From: Puccinellia tenuiflora
Taxonomy: Eukaryota; Streptophyta; Magnoliopsida; Poales; Poaceae
Assembly: GCA_012064385.1 (NCBI GenBank)
Contig: QRDG01000520.1
Location: 747,204 to 811,203, forward strand
Direction of reading: 5' to 3'
Length of the DNA: 64,000 bases
In this document: positions 10,321-21,740 of the stretch, in pieces
Position numbering within the stretch: the first letter of the stretch is position 1
Layout of the letters: every line of letters starts with the position of its first letter
Notes under the pieces: generated by a model
Told to the model about the DNA's origin: nothing
What the model saw: the letters and a program-made list of their open reading frames with translations, nothing else
The model's database searches: none
Made by a program: the position numbers and the translations under genes

Positions 10321-13300
10321 TGTAATAGCCCCAGTTTGGTACTTAGAAATATGAATAATTTTCCACTTTTTGTTTCTCATGTTTGCATCATGGCATGCAT
10401 TTGAAATTTCTACTTCTAACAAGACACATCTTAACCCATTTAAAAAGGGGGAAGTAAAACCTTCCCAAACCTCCTCACCAAATGCAATTTCTCAACTTAG
10501 CAAACAAATAAATTTGAACTTCCAATTTGTCCAGGAAGTTCCAATCATCCAATTATAAATTTTGTCAAAAGCAAATTCTTGGCAAGCAAAGAAAATGAAT
10601 AAAATTGGTTGAATTCAACTTTAAATTTGAATCCAAGTTCAACTTGTCCAAAATTCAAAATAAAATTATGGGGAGCTTCATTGTTATATTATGAGCCTCC
10701 ATAAAAAAATTTCATAATTTATTAAGTTGTTTAAGTACTCCAAGTAAATGCATTTTGGAAACTATCAAAATTTTTACCATAATTAAACCGTGTGAACAAA
10801 TGTTGCTCAAAACAATTTATTTTGCAACACCAATTTTTGTTGAGCTTCTAAATGATATGGGAAGCCTATTTGAATTTTTGAATAATTTTATAAAAATGTT
10901 TAAATGCCTCATTTAAATCACTAAAGGGGCTGCTGGACGAAGTTGCAAATACTTTTAAACAGGGAAGGGGGTTTTCTGAAAACCTCCCTTCCTCTTCCTG
11001 TCGCCACAGTGCCGCCCGGCACTGGCGCCATGCCGCCCCGCGCCCATGCCGTCGCACCCACTCGCTGTCGCCATGCCCTCGTGGCCAAGGACGCGCACGA
11101 CGCGCTCACCTGCTCCCCCGCATTCCATTCCTCCCTGTTCTCTCCCCTCACCTGCTCCCGGTCCTCTCCCTCCGCTCGCGTGACCTGGCCGTGGTCGAGC
11201 TCGCAACCACCGTAGAATTTCCGCCGATTGGAGCCACCCCGCGTAGATCGAAGCAGGTAGAAACCTCCACCGCGTCCTCCTCTCCCTCCCCACCGGCGGA
11301 ATAGAGCCGGGGTCGCCCGAATCGATGCCGCCGTCCTCGACTTCGTTCGCGCCGACCGAGCTCTGCCGAGCTAAATCCGCCGCCGTCCTTCCCTCTCCGA
11401 CCTCACCGACCATAGCTACGTGCTCCTGGTGAGCTACACGTTACCCCGGAGAAACTCCCACTCCCCCTCTCCCTCTCGTTATTGCTTGCCTATGCGCAGC
11501 CGGCGCTGCCGTCGTAGTTTGCCCAGAAAATGGGTCGACCGGAATCACCCAGATTATTCGAATCCATTCCGGGTTGACCGGAATTTTCCAGACCTTTCCG
11601 GGAAAATTCGGAAACCCTAACAGAAACTTTTTGAGGCCACCTCAGATTTGGTTCGGACTGAGCCCGGATTATTCCGGACCATCCGGAATATTCCGGACCA
11701 ATCCGGATAAATTCCGAACCAGCTGAAAACTTGTGAAAATAATAATTTAACTTCTTTTACTTCAAATCTTACAAATGCTATATCCAATCGATCAGCAATT
11801 CAAATGATATCTAATCATGCTATTCACCACATTATGACAACAATTTCACTTTGGTGTAATTTCTTTCAATTGTTAAAAGAATTAAATTCAAATAATTATT
11901 TAATACACCAGTTATTCATCAATACTCGGAAAATTGCAATTAAGGTACCAAAACGATCAGAAGAACAATACCTAGCTAATCATGTCATGTTCATGCATAT
12001 CTAAGCCACTTGTTCGTAATGTAATATATTATAAACGTGGTGGACACTAAGTTAAATATGGGGTTGCTTCCAAATAATTGCACTAATTATTTGGCTCTTC
12101 ATTTAAATTGTTAGATAAATTTGTATGATGATATTAATGCATAAACTTGACATGACATCATGTTTGTGCATTGCACTTGTATTCGTGTTATTTATTTGTT
12201 CTTCTATTATTGTTTGGGTATCGATAGATTCAGGAGTCGAGGGTTCCCCTACCTACCCCGACGATCCGTACTACACACCCCGTCAGCAAGGCAAGAGATA
12301 ACCTAACCTTCTTGGCATATAGTATCCTATTGTTTATACAAGTATTTTATCCACCATAATATTGCATTCGATTCCAATGTCGACTTTTGATCAAGATATA
12401 GAGTAACCTATGAGATGCATTGTCCCCTAAACCATCACATGTTTCCCTCCTATGAACCATAGGTTTGATGTGAGGGCCTGAGATACTGTATATCTGTTGT
12501 TCATATGCTTAGCCATGCTTAGTCAAGTGCTATATTTGTCTGGTGATTTATTTCCATAATTATGATGTTGATGGAAAGTTTCGAACGTGGTGGTTACTTG
12601 TGTTAAATAATATAATGCTAAAATGCTTGGATGAGTTGCCATCAGGGGATGGTGTTTTGCCTCATTCTTGTCGCCTAGGCTGAGAGTGCTTTTAGCTAGA
12701 ACCAAGAACCGAGCGTGCTTCCAACGGTGCGGACATATGGAATCCCCTTTAACCGAATAATTTGTGCGGGCGTATCCAAGGGTCCTCTAGTTTGCTATTT
12801 CCATTTGCGTGTGAGTGTGTGGGTGGAAAAAGAAAACGATGAGAATGTTGGTGTTTAGGATGTGGCGATGGGGGCAGGGGCTGAAATAGGCTGGGTAAAC
12901 TTGTCCTGTCACCACGATGACCCTTGGATAGTCTCATACATTGTAAAGGTTTAACCGTGCCCGCCCTGCCGACTTTCCAAGGAAGAGAGCTAATTGATCA
13001 GGTAAGGGGTCGGACGGTACCGGTGGGTAAATTCAGTACACCCCTGCAGGGTTTAATCTTTTCGAAAAGTTGTGTCCACGGTTATGGACAAATCTTGGGA
13101 AAGGCGGATTAGCTCATAGAAAACATTAACCTTAATTATTAAAATTTGGCAACTAGAGGTTGCAACTCAACGTGTGGTAAAAGGTTCATATCCTCGAGGG
13201 TGATTCGAGGGAGTGCCTTGGCGGAGGCGAGTGATGTTTCTGGTTACTAATGGTTCGATGAGAACCGAAGATGAAAGTTTACTATCTTATCCCCTTTTGA

Positions 13301-13922
13301 GAAAATCCTCTGAGTAGTCGATGCCATGGGTCTTTTATATCTTTATAAATAAAAATAGCTTTATGCAAAATAACCATTATACAGCTTTAGAGCCTTTGTC
13401 ATCATTGGGCCTATATCGCCCTACTAAACTTGCGAGTATGTCGTACTCAGTCTCTCCTTGTTGATTATTAATTGTTTCAGAGGAGGACGACACCGAGCAG
13501 ACAGGTGGGTTCTTCTTGGACATCGACGAGTAGTCAGGGGTCCCCAGGTCGCAGCTTGGGACGTCCTGGAACAGCCTGACATGAGATGTTTATCTGTAGG
13601 CCTCTTAGGCCATATTTTGGATCTTGTTGTTAGACAACACTACTTCGCTTTCCGCATGATGTAATGATGGGTCTGTGACCCCTGTGTGTGTTTTGTATCT
13701 TTCTCATATATGAGTTGCTATATGATCTTTGTGTCGTAGAGTCTGTGATGTGCCAGTTGTTCTACAAGTCTTGATCTCTTTATTATGCATTGATAGCTAT
13801 GCCAGTGTTTATGGCACGATCGATGTGTTGCGTGGGAGCGGTAATTCCATGCCCTTCGATTGTGTAGCATAGCCTGTGGGTTACATAGCCTCTCTGTATA
13901 ATTCCGGGGTCGAGGCGTTACA
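10321..13922 (+). repeat. LTR 1 of the Gypsy array (3,602 bp)
   Basis: Starts TGTAATAGCCCCAG after a polypurine tract and ends GGCGTTACA directly before a primer site. It therefore serves as 3' LTR for the pol fragment on its left and as 5' LTR for the gag on its right. It contains an AT-rich front, a GC-rich leader (about 10980-11520), a TTCCGGAA-rich block (11530-11725), and the motif pair CCCCTGCAGGG...GTGTCCACGGTTATGGACA (about 13040-13092). Confidence 0.9.
11530..11725. repeat. TTCCGGAA/CCGGAATA-rich block in LTR 1
   Basis: Repeated ATTCCGGACC, CCGGAATATTCCGG and ACCGGAAT units. The same block lies at 17125-17310 in the truncated LTR 2 but is not found in LTR 3 (23736 onward), so LTR 1 and LTR 2 are closer to each other than to LTR 3. 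Confidence 0.7.
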
Positions 13923-13925
13923 AGT

Positions 13926-13937
13926 TGGTATCAGAGC
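13926..13937 (+). other. Primer binding site after LTR 1
   Basis: TGGTATCAGAGC, 3 nt after the LTR end. It matches initiator Met-tRNA. Confidence 0.9.
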
Positions 13938-14261
13938 AGGACTGCCTATAGGAAACCCGTTCTATTGGTCGATGTCAAGTCTAGTGTTCGAGAAAATTAT
14001 TTATAACCTAAAAATGAGTTGTGAAAACCCTCTTAGGATTACTTTTTGCTCCTTATCCAACTCGCTCTACTCTGAGTTATCTCATCTCTATTTTCTTTAA
14101 TTGTGGTGTCGAAGTTTAGGTTCTCGGGGTTGGGTTGTTACCGTCCAGTGTTGTCTCGAGTCCTTTACTTCTGTTTGTTACCGCTGCGTTGACGTGGTGT
14201 CACTCGTGGTTGTCTTAATCTGTTCTTGTGTTAGTGCCATCTTAAATCTCTATATCAGGAA
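13938..14261 (+). other. Untranslated leader between primer site and gag, array copy 1
   Basis: About 320 bp closely matching 18531-18850. No ORF is supported. Its end marks a 211-bp deletion that removed the gag start (compare 18850-19061). Confidence 0.7.
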
Positions 14262-15882
14262 GGAACAATGACTGCAACACTCTCACGGAGTTCTTGCGGT
14301 CCCAACCTCCTACCTTCACTGAAGCTAGAGAGCCACTGGATGCTGATGATTCGCTCCGTGCGCTCGAGCGCAAGTTTGCGGCCTTACATGTGCCGGTGGC
14401 CGAACAAGTCAACTTTGCCACCTACCTGCTGAATAGAGCCGCTTGCTCTTGGTGGGAGAGCCATGTGTCAATGTTTGACGCTGGCCATGTCTTCACCTGG
14501 GCGGAGCTCCGCACCGCCTTCCATGCCCATCATGGATCTCAAGAGGAGGGAGTTCCTGGATTTGACCTAGGAACGCATGGACGTCCAAGCTTATGGGCGT
14601 GAGTTCAACCACCTCTCCCGTTACACCCCTCGGAACGTGACAAATGATGAGGACAAGCAATATATGTTCTGCAAGGGGCTTGCACCTCGACTCCGTTATG
14701 AGCTCTTGACTTTCAAGTTCCAGTCCTACTAGGAGCTCTACAACCAAGCTCTCACTATGGAGCAAGGTAGGAAGGAGCTGGAGTCTTCCAAGAGGCCAGC
14801 TCCCGTGGACAATCAGAGCTCCTCTTCTTCTGAGGGCAAGAAGCGCAGGGTCTTTGTGCCCTTCAGTGTTGTGCCTCGTGCTCCTTTCGCGCCAAGGCCT
14901 TCAGGGTACAGGCCACCTCCGCCTCGCCCAGCTACTTCGACCTTGGGTGCGGCTGGAAGTGGCTTCAGCCCTCAGCTGCCTCCACCACCACCAAGGCCCA
15001 CTTGCTACAGTTGTGGCCAACCAGGGCACTACTCCAGGGAGTGTCCCCAGAAGGCACCGGCTACAGCAACACCAGCTCCAGCTCCATCTACACCAGCCGC
15101 CAAGGCCATGACTGTCAGCCGTGGCCGCCTGAACCACGTCTCAGCTGAAGGAGTCGAAGAGGACCCCGAGTTCTCATGGGTACGCTTCAAATCAATGCAT
15201 ATCCAGCTTCAGTCTTGTTTGATTCTGGAGCATCGCATTCATTCATATCCATAGCATATGCACACAACGATCAAATACCATTTGTGAACATGGACTCCCC
15301 TTTAGTGGTCAAGACACCAGGCTCAAGTTGGCACACTAATTGGATCTCTTCGGAGGTTCAGGTTTCCATAGGATCAATCCCCTTTCCGTTCTCATTGATA
15401 GCCCTGAAGTCAGATGGGCTAGATGTCATTCTGGGCATGGATTGGCTAGTCAAATATCAGGCCAACCTGGACTGTGCTGCCAATACTGTCACAGTGATCC
15501 ATCCAAGCTACGGGATAGTGCGATACTGGTCCCCAACTTCTGCATCTCCATCCACAGCCACTTCGCTCTCTCTAGAGATCAGCCTCTGCTTCATGGAAGG
15601 AACTACCCCACCTAAAATGCATGAGGTAGCAGTGGTGTGTGACTTCCCCGATGTCTTCCCGGAGGAATTGCCTGGCATGTCACCTGATCGAAGTGTGGAG
15701 TTTGTCATTGAATTGGTTCCGGGAACAGCCCCAATTTCCAAAAGGCCCTACCGCATGCCAGCTGAAGAGCTGACTGAGCTGAAGAAACAAATCGATGAGT
15801 TAGTGGAGAAGGAATTCATCCGGCCTAGTAGCTCACCTTGGGGCTGCTCGGTCATCTTTGTCAAGAAGAGGGATTCAAATGT
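14262..15882 (+). pseudogene. gag-protease-RT start, array copy 1
   Basis: The gag N-terminus, start codon included, is deleted. The remaining capsid contains FLRSQPPTFTEAREPLDADD and NFATYLLN-ACSWWESH. A deletion of about 14 bp near 14525 (against copy 2) shifts the frame, and CAG to TAG at 14730-14732 stops it. The nucleocapsid knuckle CYSCGQPGHYSREC is at 15003-15044. The protease has LFDSGASHSFIS and ILGMDWL. RT begins FPDVFPEELPG and RPYRMPAEELTELK and reaches VIFVKKRDSNV, where a CACTA element breaks it at 15883. RT palm, RNase H and integrase are absent from this copy. Confidence 0.88.
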
Positions 15883-16188
15883 CACTACCACAGAAAGGGC
15901 TATCTGTGGCGCACCAAATTTGAATTCTGTGACGCACCCCCAGGTTTGCCTGGTGCGCCACAGAATTCTCGCCACAAAAATTATTTCTGTGGCGCACCTC
16001 GGACGTGCGCCACAGAAAGTTCAACTTTTTGTGGCGCACCCTGAGTCGTGCGCCACAGAAATAGCTTGACAGGACCCCTATGCAGAGGAATTCTGTGGCA
16101 CACTGTCCCTAATGCGCCACAGAAATATTTTAGTGGCGCATCCCACTGCCGTGCGCCACTAATGTTTTTTGAATTTCAAAAAAAGGGC

Positions 16189-16226
16189 GGCCAGATCTAG
16201 ATCCAGATCTGGATCTAGATCTGGCC
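16189..16226. repeat. Perfect 38-bp palindrome, copy 1
   Basis: The segment equals its own reverse complement over all 38 bases, centred on CCAGATCTGG and flanked by GGCCAGATCTAGAT at the left edge. An identical copy lies at 21005-21042. Confidence 0.95.
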
Positions 16227-16261
16227 ACCGGAATTTCACCGGAGCTCGTCGGAGACCGTAT

Positions 16262-16690
16262 TGCCGTGGGTGGAGGAAGGGGTCGTCGGAGGTCGAGGTG
16301 GAGGAGTAGGAGGAGGAGGTCACCAGAGGTTGAGGTTGTGGAGGAGGTCACCGGGGTGGTGGAGGAGGTCTCCAGAGGTGGAGGTCGCCGGAGTTGTGGA
16401 GGAGGTTGCCGGAGGTGGGAGGTCTCCGGAGTTGTGGAGGAGGTGGCCGGAGGTGGAGGTCGCCGGAGTTGTGGAGGAGGTGGCCGGAGGTGGAGGAGGA
16501 GGAGAGAAGATGTGGAGGAGAGGAGAGGAGAAGAGAAGGAGGAGGGAGGAGAAGGGGAGAGAAGTGGAGAGGAGAAGTGGAGGAGAGGAGAAGGGGAGAG
16601 GAGAAGTGGAGGAGAGGAGAAGGGGAGAGGAGAAGTGGAGGGAGAAGTGGAGGAGAGAAGGAGAAAAGAGAGGGAGAGAAGGGGGTGCCG
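16262..16690 (+). repeat. GGAGGT minisatellite grading into a polypurine stretch
   Basis: Degenerate repeats of GTTGTGGAGGAGGTCGCCGG to about 16490, then about 200 bp almost entirely G and A (GGAGAGGAGAAGTGGAGGAG units). The long Gly/Glu/Arg ORFs here are composition artefacts. Confidence 0.8.
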
Positions 16691-16810
16691 GCGGGATTCG
16701 AAATTTGGAATCCCGCCCAACAATTCTGTGGCGCATGGGCTAGACATGCGCTACAGAATTGTATTTTTTTTTTTGAATTTTTTTGATTTTGCTGGAAAAT
16801 TTCTTCTGCT

Positions 16811-17057
16811 GGACGCTGATGATTGGCGCATGGATGCTGATGATTTGAAGTAAAAGTGCCGTGCGCTTGAGCACAAGTTTGCGGCCTTACATATGCCGGT
16901 CGCCGAACAAGTCAACTTTGCCACCTACCTGCTGAATGGAGCCGCTGGCTCTTGGTGGGAGAGCCATGTGTCAATGTTTGACGCTGGCCATGTCTTCACC
17001 TGGGTGGAGTTCCGCACCGCCTTTCATGCGGCGTACATCCCCAAGCCCATCATGGAC
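16811..17057 (+). pseudogene. gag capsid scrap joined to CACTA and LTR 2
   Basis: Encodes the capsid segment VAEQVNFATYLLNGAAGSWW and FDAGHVFTW, matching 19140-19350. It begins in a rearranged LDADDW region (GGATGCTGATGATT present twice) and ends at IMDL, where LTR sequence starts with CTCCCTCTCG in common. It is a junction product rather than a gene. Confidence 0.8.
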
Positions 17058-18515
17058 CTCCCTCTCGTTCTTGCTCGCCTGTGCATAGCCGCCGCTACCA
17101 TCGTAGTTTGCCCAGAAAATGGGTCGTCCGGAATCACCGGATTATTCCGGATCCATTCCGGGTCGACCGGAATTTTCCGGACCTTTCTGGGAAAATTCCA
17201 AAACCCTAACAGAACTTTATGAGGTCACCTCGGATTTGGTTCGGACTAAGCCCAGATTATTCCGGACCATCCGGAATATTCCGGACCAATCCGGATAAAT
17301 TCTGAACCAGCTGAAAACTTGTGAAAATCATAATTTAACTTCTTTTACTTCAAATCATACAAATGCTATATCCAATCGATCAGCAATTCAAACGCTATCT
17401 AATCATGCTATTCACCACATCATGAAAACAATTTCACTTTGGTGTAATTTCTTTAAATGTTAAAAGAATTAAATTCAAATAATTATTTAATTCACCAATT
17501 ATTCATCGATACTCGGAAAATTGCAAATAAGGTACCAAAACGATCAGAAGAACAATACCTAGCTAATCATGTCATGTTCATGAATATCTAACCCACTTGT
17601 TAGTAATGTAACATATTATAAACGTGGTGGACACTAAGTTAAATATGGGGTTGCTTCCAAATAATTTCACTAATTATTTGGCTCTCCATTTAAATTGTTA
17701 GATAAATTTGTATGATGATATTAATGCATAAACTTGACATAACATCATGTTGTGCATTGCACTTGTATTCGTGTTATTTATTTGTTCTTCTGTTATTGTT
17801 TGGGTATCGATAGATTCAGGAGTCGAGGGTTCCCCTACCTACCCCGACGATCTGTACTACACGCCCCGTCAGCAAGGCAAGAGATAACCTAACCTTCTTG
17901 GCATATAGTATCCTATTGTTTATACAAGTATTTTATCCAGAATAATATTGCATTCGATGCAAAATAACCATTATACAGCTTTAGAGCCTTTGTCATCATT
18001 GGGCCTATATCGCCCTACTAAACTTGCGAGTACGTCATACTCGGTCTCTCCTTGTTGATTATTAATTGTTTCAGAGGAGGACGACACCGAGCAGATAGGT
18101 GGGTTCTTCTTGGACATCGACAAGTAGTCTGGGGTCCCCAGGTGGCAGCTTGGGACGTCCTGGAACAGGCTGGCATGGGATGTTTATCTGTAGGCCTCTT
18201 AGGCCATATTTTGGATCTTGTTGTTAGACAACACTACTTCGCTTCCGCATGATGTAATGATGGGTCTGTGACCCCTGTGTGTGTTTTGTATCTTTCTCAT
18301 ATATGAGTTGCTATATGATCTTTGTGTCGTAGAGTCTGTGATGTGCCAGTTGTTCCACAAGTCTTGATCTCTTTATTATACATTGATAGCTATGCCAGTG
18401 TTTATGGCACGATCGATGTGTTGCGTGGGAGCGGTAATTCCATGCCGTTCGATTGTGTAGCAATGCCTGTGGGTTACATAGCCTCTCTGTATAATTCCGA
18501 GGTCGGGGCGTTACA
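17058..18515 (+). repeat. LTR 2 of the Gypsy array (truncated at both its front and middle)
   Basis: Begins inside the GC-rich leader (homologous to 11470) and ends GGGGCGTTACA. Relative to LTR 1 it lacks the first 1.1 kb and an internal 992 bp (12373-13364 of LTR 1; junction at 17958/17959 with a shared AT). The rest is highly similar to LTR 1. Confidence 0.88.
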
Positions 18516-18518
18516 AGT

Positions 18519-18530
18519 TGGTATCAGAGC
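18519..18530 (+). other. Primer binding site after LTR 2
   Basis: TGGTATCAGAGC, 3 nt downstream of the LTR end, as in copy 1. Confidence 0.9.
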
Positions 18531-18921
18531 AGGACTGCCTGTAGGAAACCCGTTCTATTGGTCGATGTCAAGTCTAGTGTTCATGAAAATTATTTATAAC
18601 CTAAAAATGAGTTGTGAAAACCCTCTTAGGATTCTTTTTGCTCCTTATCCAACTTGCTCTACTCTGAGTTATCTCATCTCTATTTGTTTTAATTGTGGTG
18701 TCGAAGTTTAGGTTCTCGGGTTGGGTTCTTACCGTCCAGTGTTGTCTCGAGTCCTTTACTTCTGTTTGTTACCGCCGCGTTGACGTGGTGTCACTCGTGG
18801 TTGTCTTAATCTATTCTTGTGTTAGTGCCATCTTAAATCTCTATATCACGAAGGATTCTAATGATCTATCCTAACCGTTCGGAGTTGGTTACTAACTATG
18901 TCCTTGTTCCAAATCTTCAGA

Positions 18922-20699
18922 ATGGCTCCTACCCACCGTGGAAACCCAGGTGATCCTGATGCTCCGCCGCCACCCTCCATGGCGGAGGTTCTGATGGCTA
19001 TTGAGGAGAACCAACTACGCAATGAGCATCTGCTCGAGCAGTTGGTGCAACAAGGGGCCAGAAGGAACAATGACTGCAACACTCTCACGAGTTCTTGCGC
19101 TCCCAACCTCCTACCTTCACTGAAGCTAGAGAGCCACTGGATGCTGATGATTGGCTCTATGCGCTCGAGCGCAAGTTTGCGGCCTTACATGTGCCGGTGG
19201 CCGAACAAGTCAACTTTGCCACCTACCTGCTGAATGGAGCCACTTGCTCTTGGTGGGAGAGCCATGTGTCAATGTTTGACGCTGGCCATGTCTTCACCTG
19301 GGCGGAGTTCCACACCGCCTTCCGTGCGGCGTACATCCCAAGCCCATCATGGATCTCAAGAGGAGGGAGTTCCTGGATTTGACCCAGGGACGCATGGACG
19401 TCCAAGCTTATGGGCGTGAGTTCAACCACCTCTCCCGTTACGCCCCTCGGGACGTGACAAATGATGAGGACAAGCAATATATGTTCTGCAAGGGGCTTGC
19501 ACCTCGACTCTGTTATGAGCTCTTGCCCTTCAAGTTCCAGTCCTACCAGGAGCTCTACAACCAAGCTCTTACTATGGAGCAAGGTAGGAAGGAGCTGGAG
19601 TCTTCCAAGAGGCCAGCTCCCGTGGACAATCAGAGCTCCTCTTCTTCTGAGGGCAAGAAGCGCAGGGTCTTTGTGCCCTTCAGTGTTGTGCCTCGTGCTC
19701 CTTTCGCGCCAAGGCCTTCAGGGTACAGGCCACCTCCGCCTCGCCCAGCTACCTCGACCTTGGGTGCGGCTGGAAGTGGCTTCCGCCCTCAGCTGCCTCC
19801 ACCACCACCGAGGCCCACTTGCTACAGTTGTGGCCAACCGGGGCACTACTCCAGGGAGTGTCCCCAGAAGGCACCGGCTACCGCAACACCGGCACCAGCT
19901 CCCTCTACACCAGCCGCCAAGGCCATGACTGTCAGCCGTGGCCGCCTGAACCACGTCTCGGCTGAAGGAGTCGAAGAGGACCCCGGAGTTCTCATGGGTA
20001 CGCTTCAAATCAATGCATATCCAGCTTCAGTTTTGTTTGATTCTGGAGCATCGCATTCATTCATATCCATAGCATATGCACACAACCATCAAATACCATT
20101 TGTGAACATGGACTCCCCTTTAGTGGTCAAGACACCAGGCTCTAGTTGGCACACTAATTGGATCGCTCCGGAGGTTCAGGTTTCCATAGGGTCAATCCCC
20201 TTTCCGTTCTCGTTGATAGCCCTGAAGTCAGATGGGCTAGTTGTCATTCTGGGCATGGATTGGCTAGTCAAATATCAGGTCAACCTGGACTGTGCTGCCA
20301 ATACTGTCACAGTGATCCATCCAAGCTACGGGATAGCGCGATACTAGTCCCCAACTTCTGCAACTCCATCCGCAGCCACTCCTCTCTCTCTAGAGATCAG
20401 ACTCTGCTTCATGGAAGGAACTACCCCACCTGAAATGCATGAGGTAGCAGTGATGTGTGACTTCCCCGATGTCTTCCCGGAGGAATTTCCTGGCATGCCA
20501 CCTGATTGAAGTGTGGAGTTTGTCATTGAATTGGTTCTGGGAACTGCCCCTGTTTCCAAAAGGCCCTACCGCATGCCAGCGGAAGAGCTGACTGAGCTGC
20601 AGAAACAAAACGATGAGTTAGTGGAGAAGGAATTCATCCGGCCTAGCAGCTCACCTTGGGCTACCCGGTCATCTTTGTCAAGAAGAGGGATTCAAATGT
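18922..20699 (+). pseudogene. gag-protease-RT start, array copy 2
   Basis: Has the gag start that copy 1 lost: MAPTHRGNPGDPDAPPPPSM, then a helical MAEVLMAIEENQLRNEHLLE. A one-base loss near 19088 shifts the frame before the capsid LDADDW motif, and another indel near 19340 restores the frame used by the 19349-20347 ORF. The CCHC knuckle CYSCGQPGHYSREC, protease LFDSGASHSFIS and GMDWL follow. TGG to TAG stops it at 20346-20348 and CGA to TGA at 20507-20509. RT runs to the CACTA junction at 20700. The order is gag-PR-RT as in other chromoviruses. Confidence 0.88.
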
Positions 20700-21359
20700 C
20701 GCTACCACAGAAAGGGCTATCTGTGGTGCACCAAATTTGAATTCTGTGGCGCACCCCCAGGTTTGCCTGGTGCGCCACAGAATTCTCGCCACAAAAATTA
20801 TTTCTGTGGCGCACCTCGGGCGTGCGCCACAGAAAGTTCAACTTTCTGTGGCGCACCCTGAGTCATGCGCCACAGAAATAGCTCGACAGGACCCCTATGC
20901 AGAGGAATTCTGTGGCGCACTGTCCCTAATGCGCCACAGAAATATTTTAGTGGCGCATCCCACTGCCGTGCGCCACTAAATTTTTTTGAATTTCAAAAAA
21001 GGGCGGCCAGATCTAGATCCAGATCTGGATCTAGATCTGGCCACCGGAATTTCACCGGAGCTCGTCGGAGACCGTATTACCGTGGGTGGAGGAAGGGGTC
21101 GTCGGAGGTCGAGGTGGAGGAGGAGGAGGAGGTCACCGGAGGTTGAGGTTGTGGAGGAGGTCACCGGGTTGGTGGAGGGGGTCGCCGGAGGTGGAGGTCA
21201 CCGGAGTTGTGGAGGAGGTCACCGGAGGTTGAGGTCGCCAGAGTTGTGGAGGAGGTCGCCGGAGTTGTGGAGGAGGTGGCCGGAGGTGGAGGTCACCGGA
21301 ATTGTGGAGGAGGTGGCCGGAGGTGGAGGAGGAGGAGAGAAGATGTGGAGGAGAGGAGA
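20700..21359 (+). mobile_element. CACTA-type element, 5' part, copy 2
   Basis: Nearly identical to 15883-16500 and inserted at the same RT codon. Its first bases are CGCTACCACAG (CACTA mutated to CGCTA). It carries the same CTGTGGCGCAC sub-terminal repeats, 38-bp palindrome and GGAGGT minisatellite, and ends at the ambiguous base 21360. The shared site shows the host segment was duplicated after the CACTA arrived. Confidence 0.75.
21005..21042. repeat. Perfect 38-bp palindrome, copy 2
   Basis: Same sequence as 16189-16226, again a full 38-base self-complement. Confidence 0.95.
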
Positions 21360-21360
21360 N
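21360..21360. other. Ambiguous base (n), possible assembly join
   Basis: The only n in the window. It lies inside the repetitive GGAGGT/GAGAGGAG tract, and sequence character changes abruptly after it. The join of flanking contigs here may be artificial. Confidence 0.9.
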
Positions 21361-21740
21361 CAGGATTGGTGGCGAGCATGAGAGCATGCTCCGGCCATGG
21401 AGGTGATTTTGGGGGAAGAAAGAAAGGGGAGGGGAGATAGGTGGCGGCGGCAGAGGAGGAAGAGAAAAGGGGCTAGGGTTTGGGGAGGGCGCTCGAGGCT
21501 GGTTATAAGGGAGAGGGGAGGAGAGGAGGGGCGCTGTGGTGGTGGGTGATGATAGCAAGGAAGAAGACAACAACTTCTCATCTGGGTTGGGCTGAAAAGA
21601 GAAAGGAGAGATGGGCCAGAAGTTGCCCCATGCCTGCTACGAATTTTCTGGATTTTTCCCAATTTAAGAATTGGAAAAAGAGAGAAAGAAAGATAGGAAA
21701 AGAAAAGAGGGAAAAGAAAAAGAAGAGGAAAAATTTGCTC
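21361..21740 (-). other. Unassigned promoter-like fragment
   Basis: About 380 bp unrelated to the CACTA or to pol. On the minus strand it holds a TATA-like CCTTATAACC (21501-21510) followed by AAACCCTAGCCCC and a CT-rich leader, resembling an LTR promoter region. No coding is supported. The RNase H frame of the next element begins at its end. Confidence 0.35.

Larger units (their letters stand above)
15883..16800 (+). mobile_element. CACTA-type element, 5' part, copy 1
   Basis: Starts CACTACCACAGAAAGGGC inside the RT codons. Sub-terminal inverted and direct copies of CTGTGGCGCAC / GTGCGCCACAG (15905-16160) are typical of plant CACTA ends. They are followed by a 38-bp palindrome, a GGAGGT-type minisatellite and a purine-only stretch. 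No transposase is seen, and the opposite terminus (..TAGTG) is missing, so this is a truncated non-autonomous copy. It stops near 16800, where gag sequence begins. Confidence 0.75.

Noticed and set aside
16261..16853. Gly/Arg/Glu ORFs of 130-205 codons
   Set aside because: All six frames are open because the DNA is a GGAGGT minisatellite and polypurine tract.
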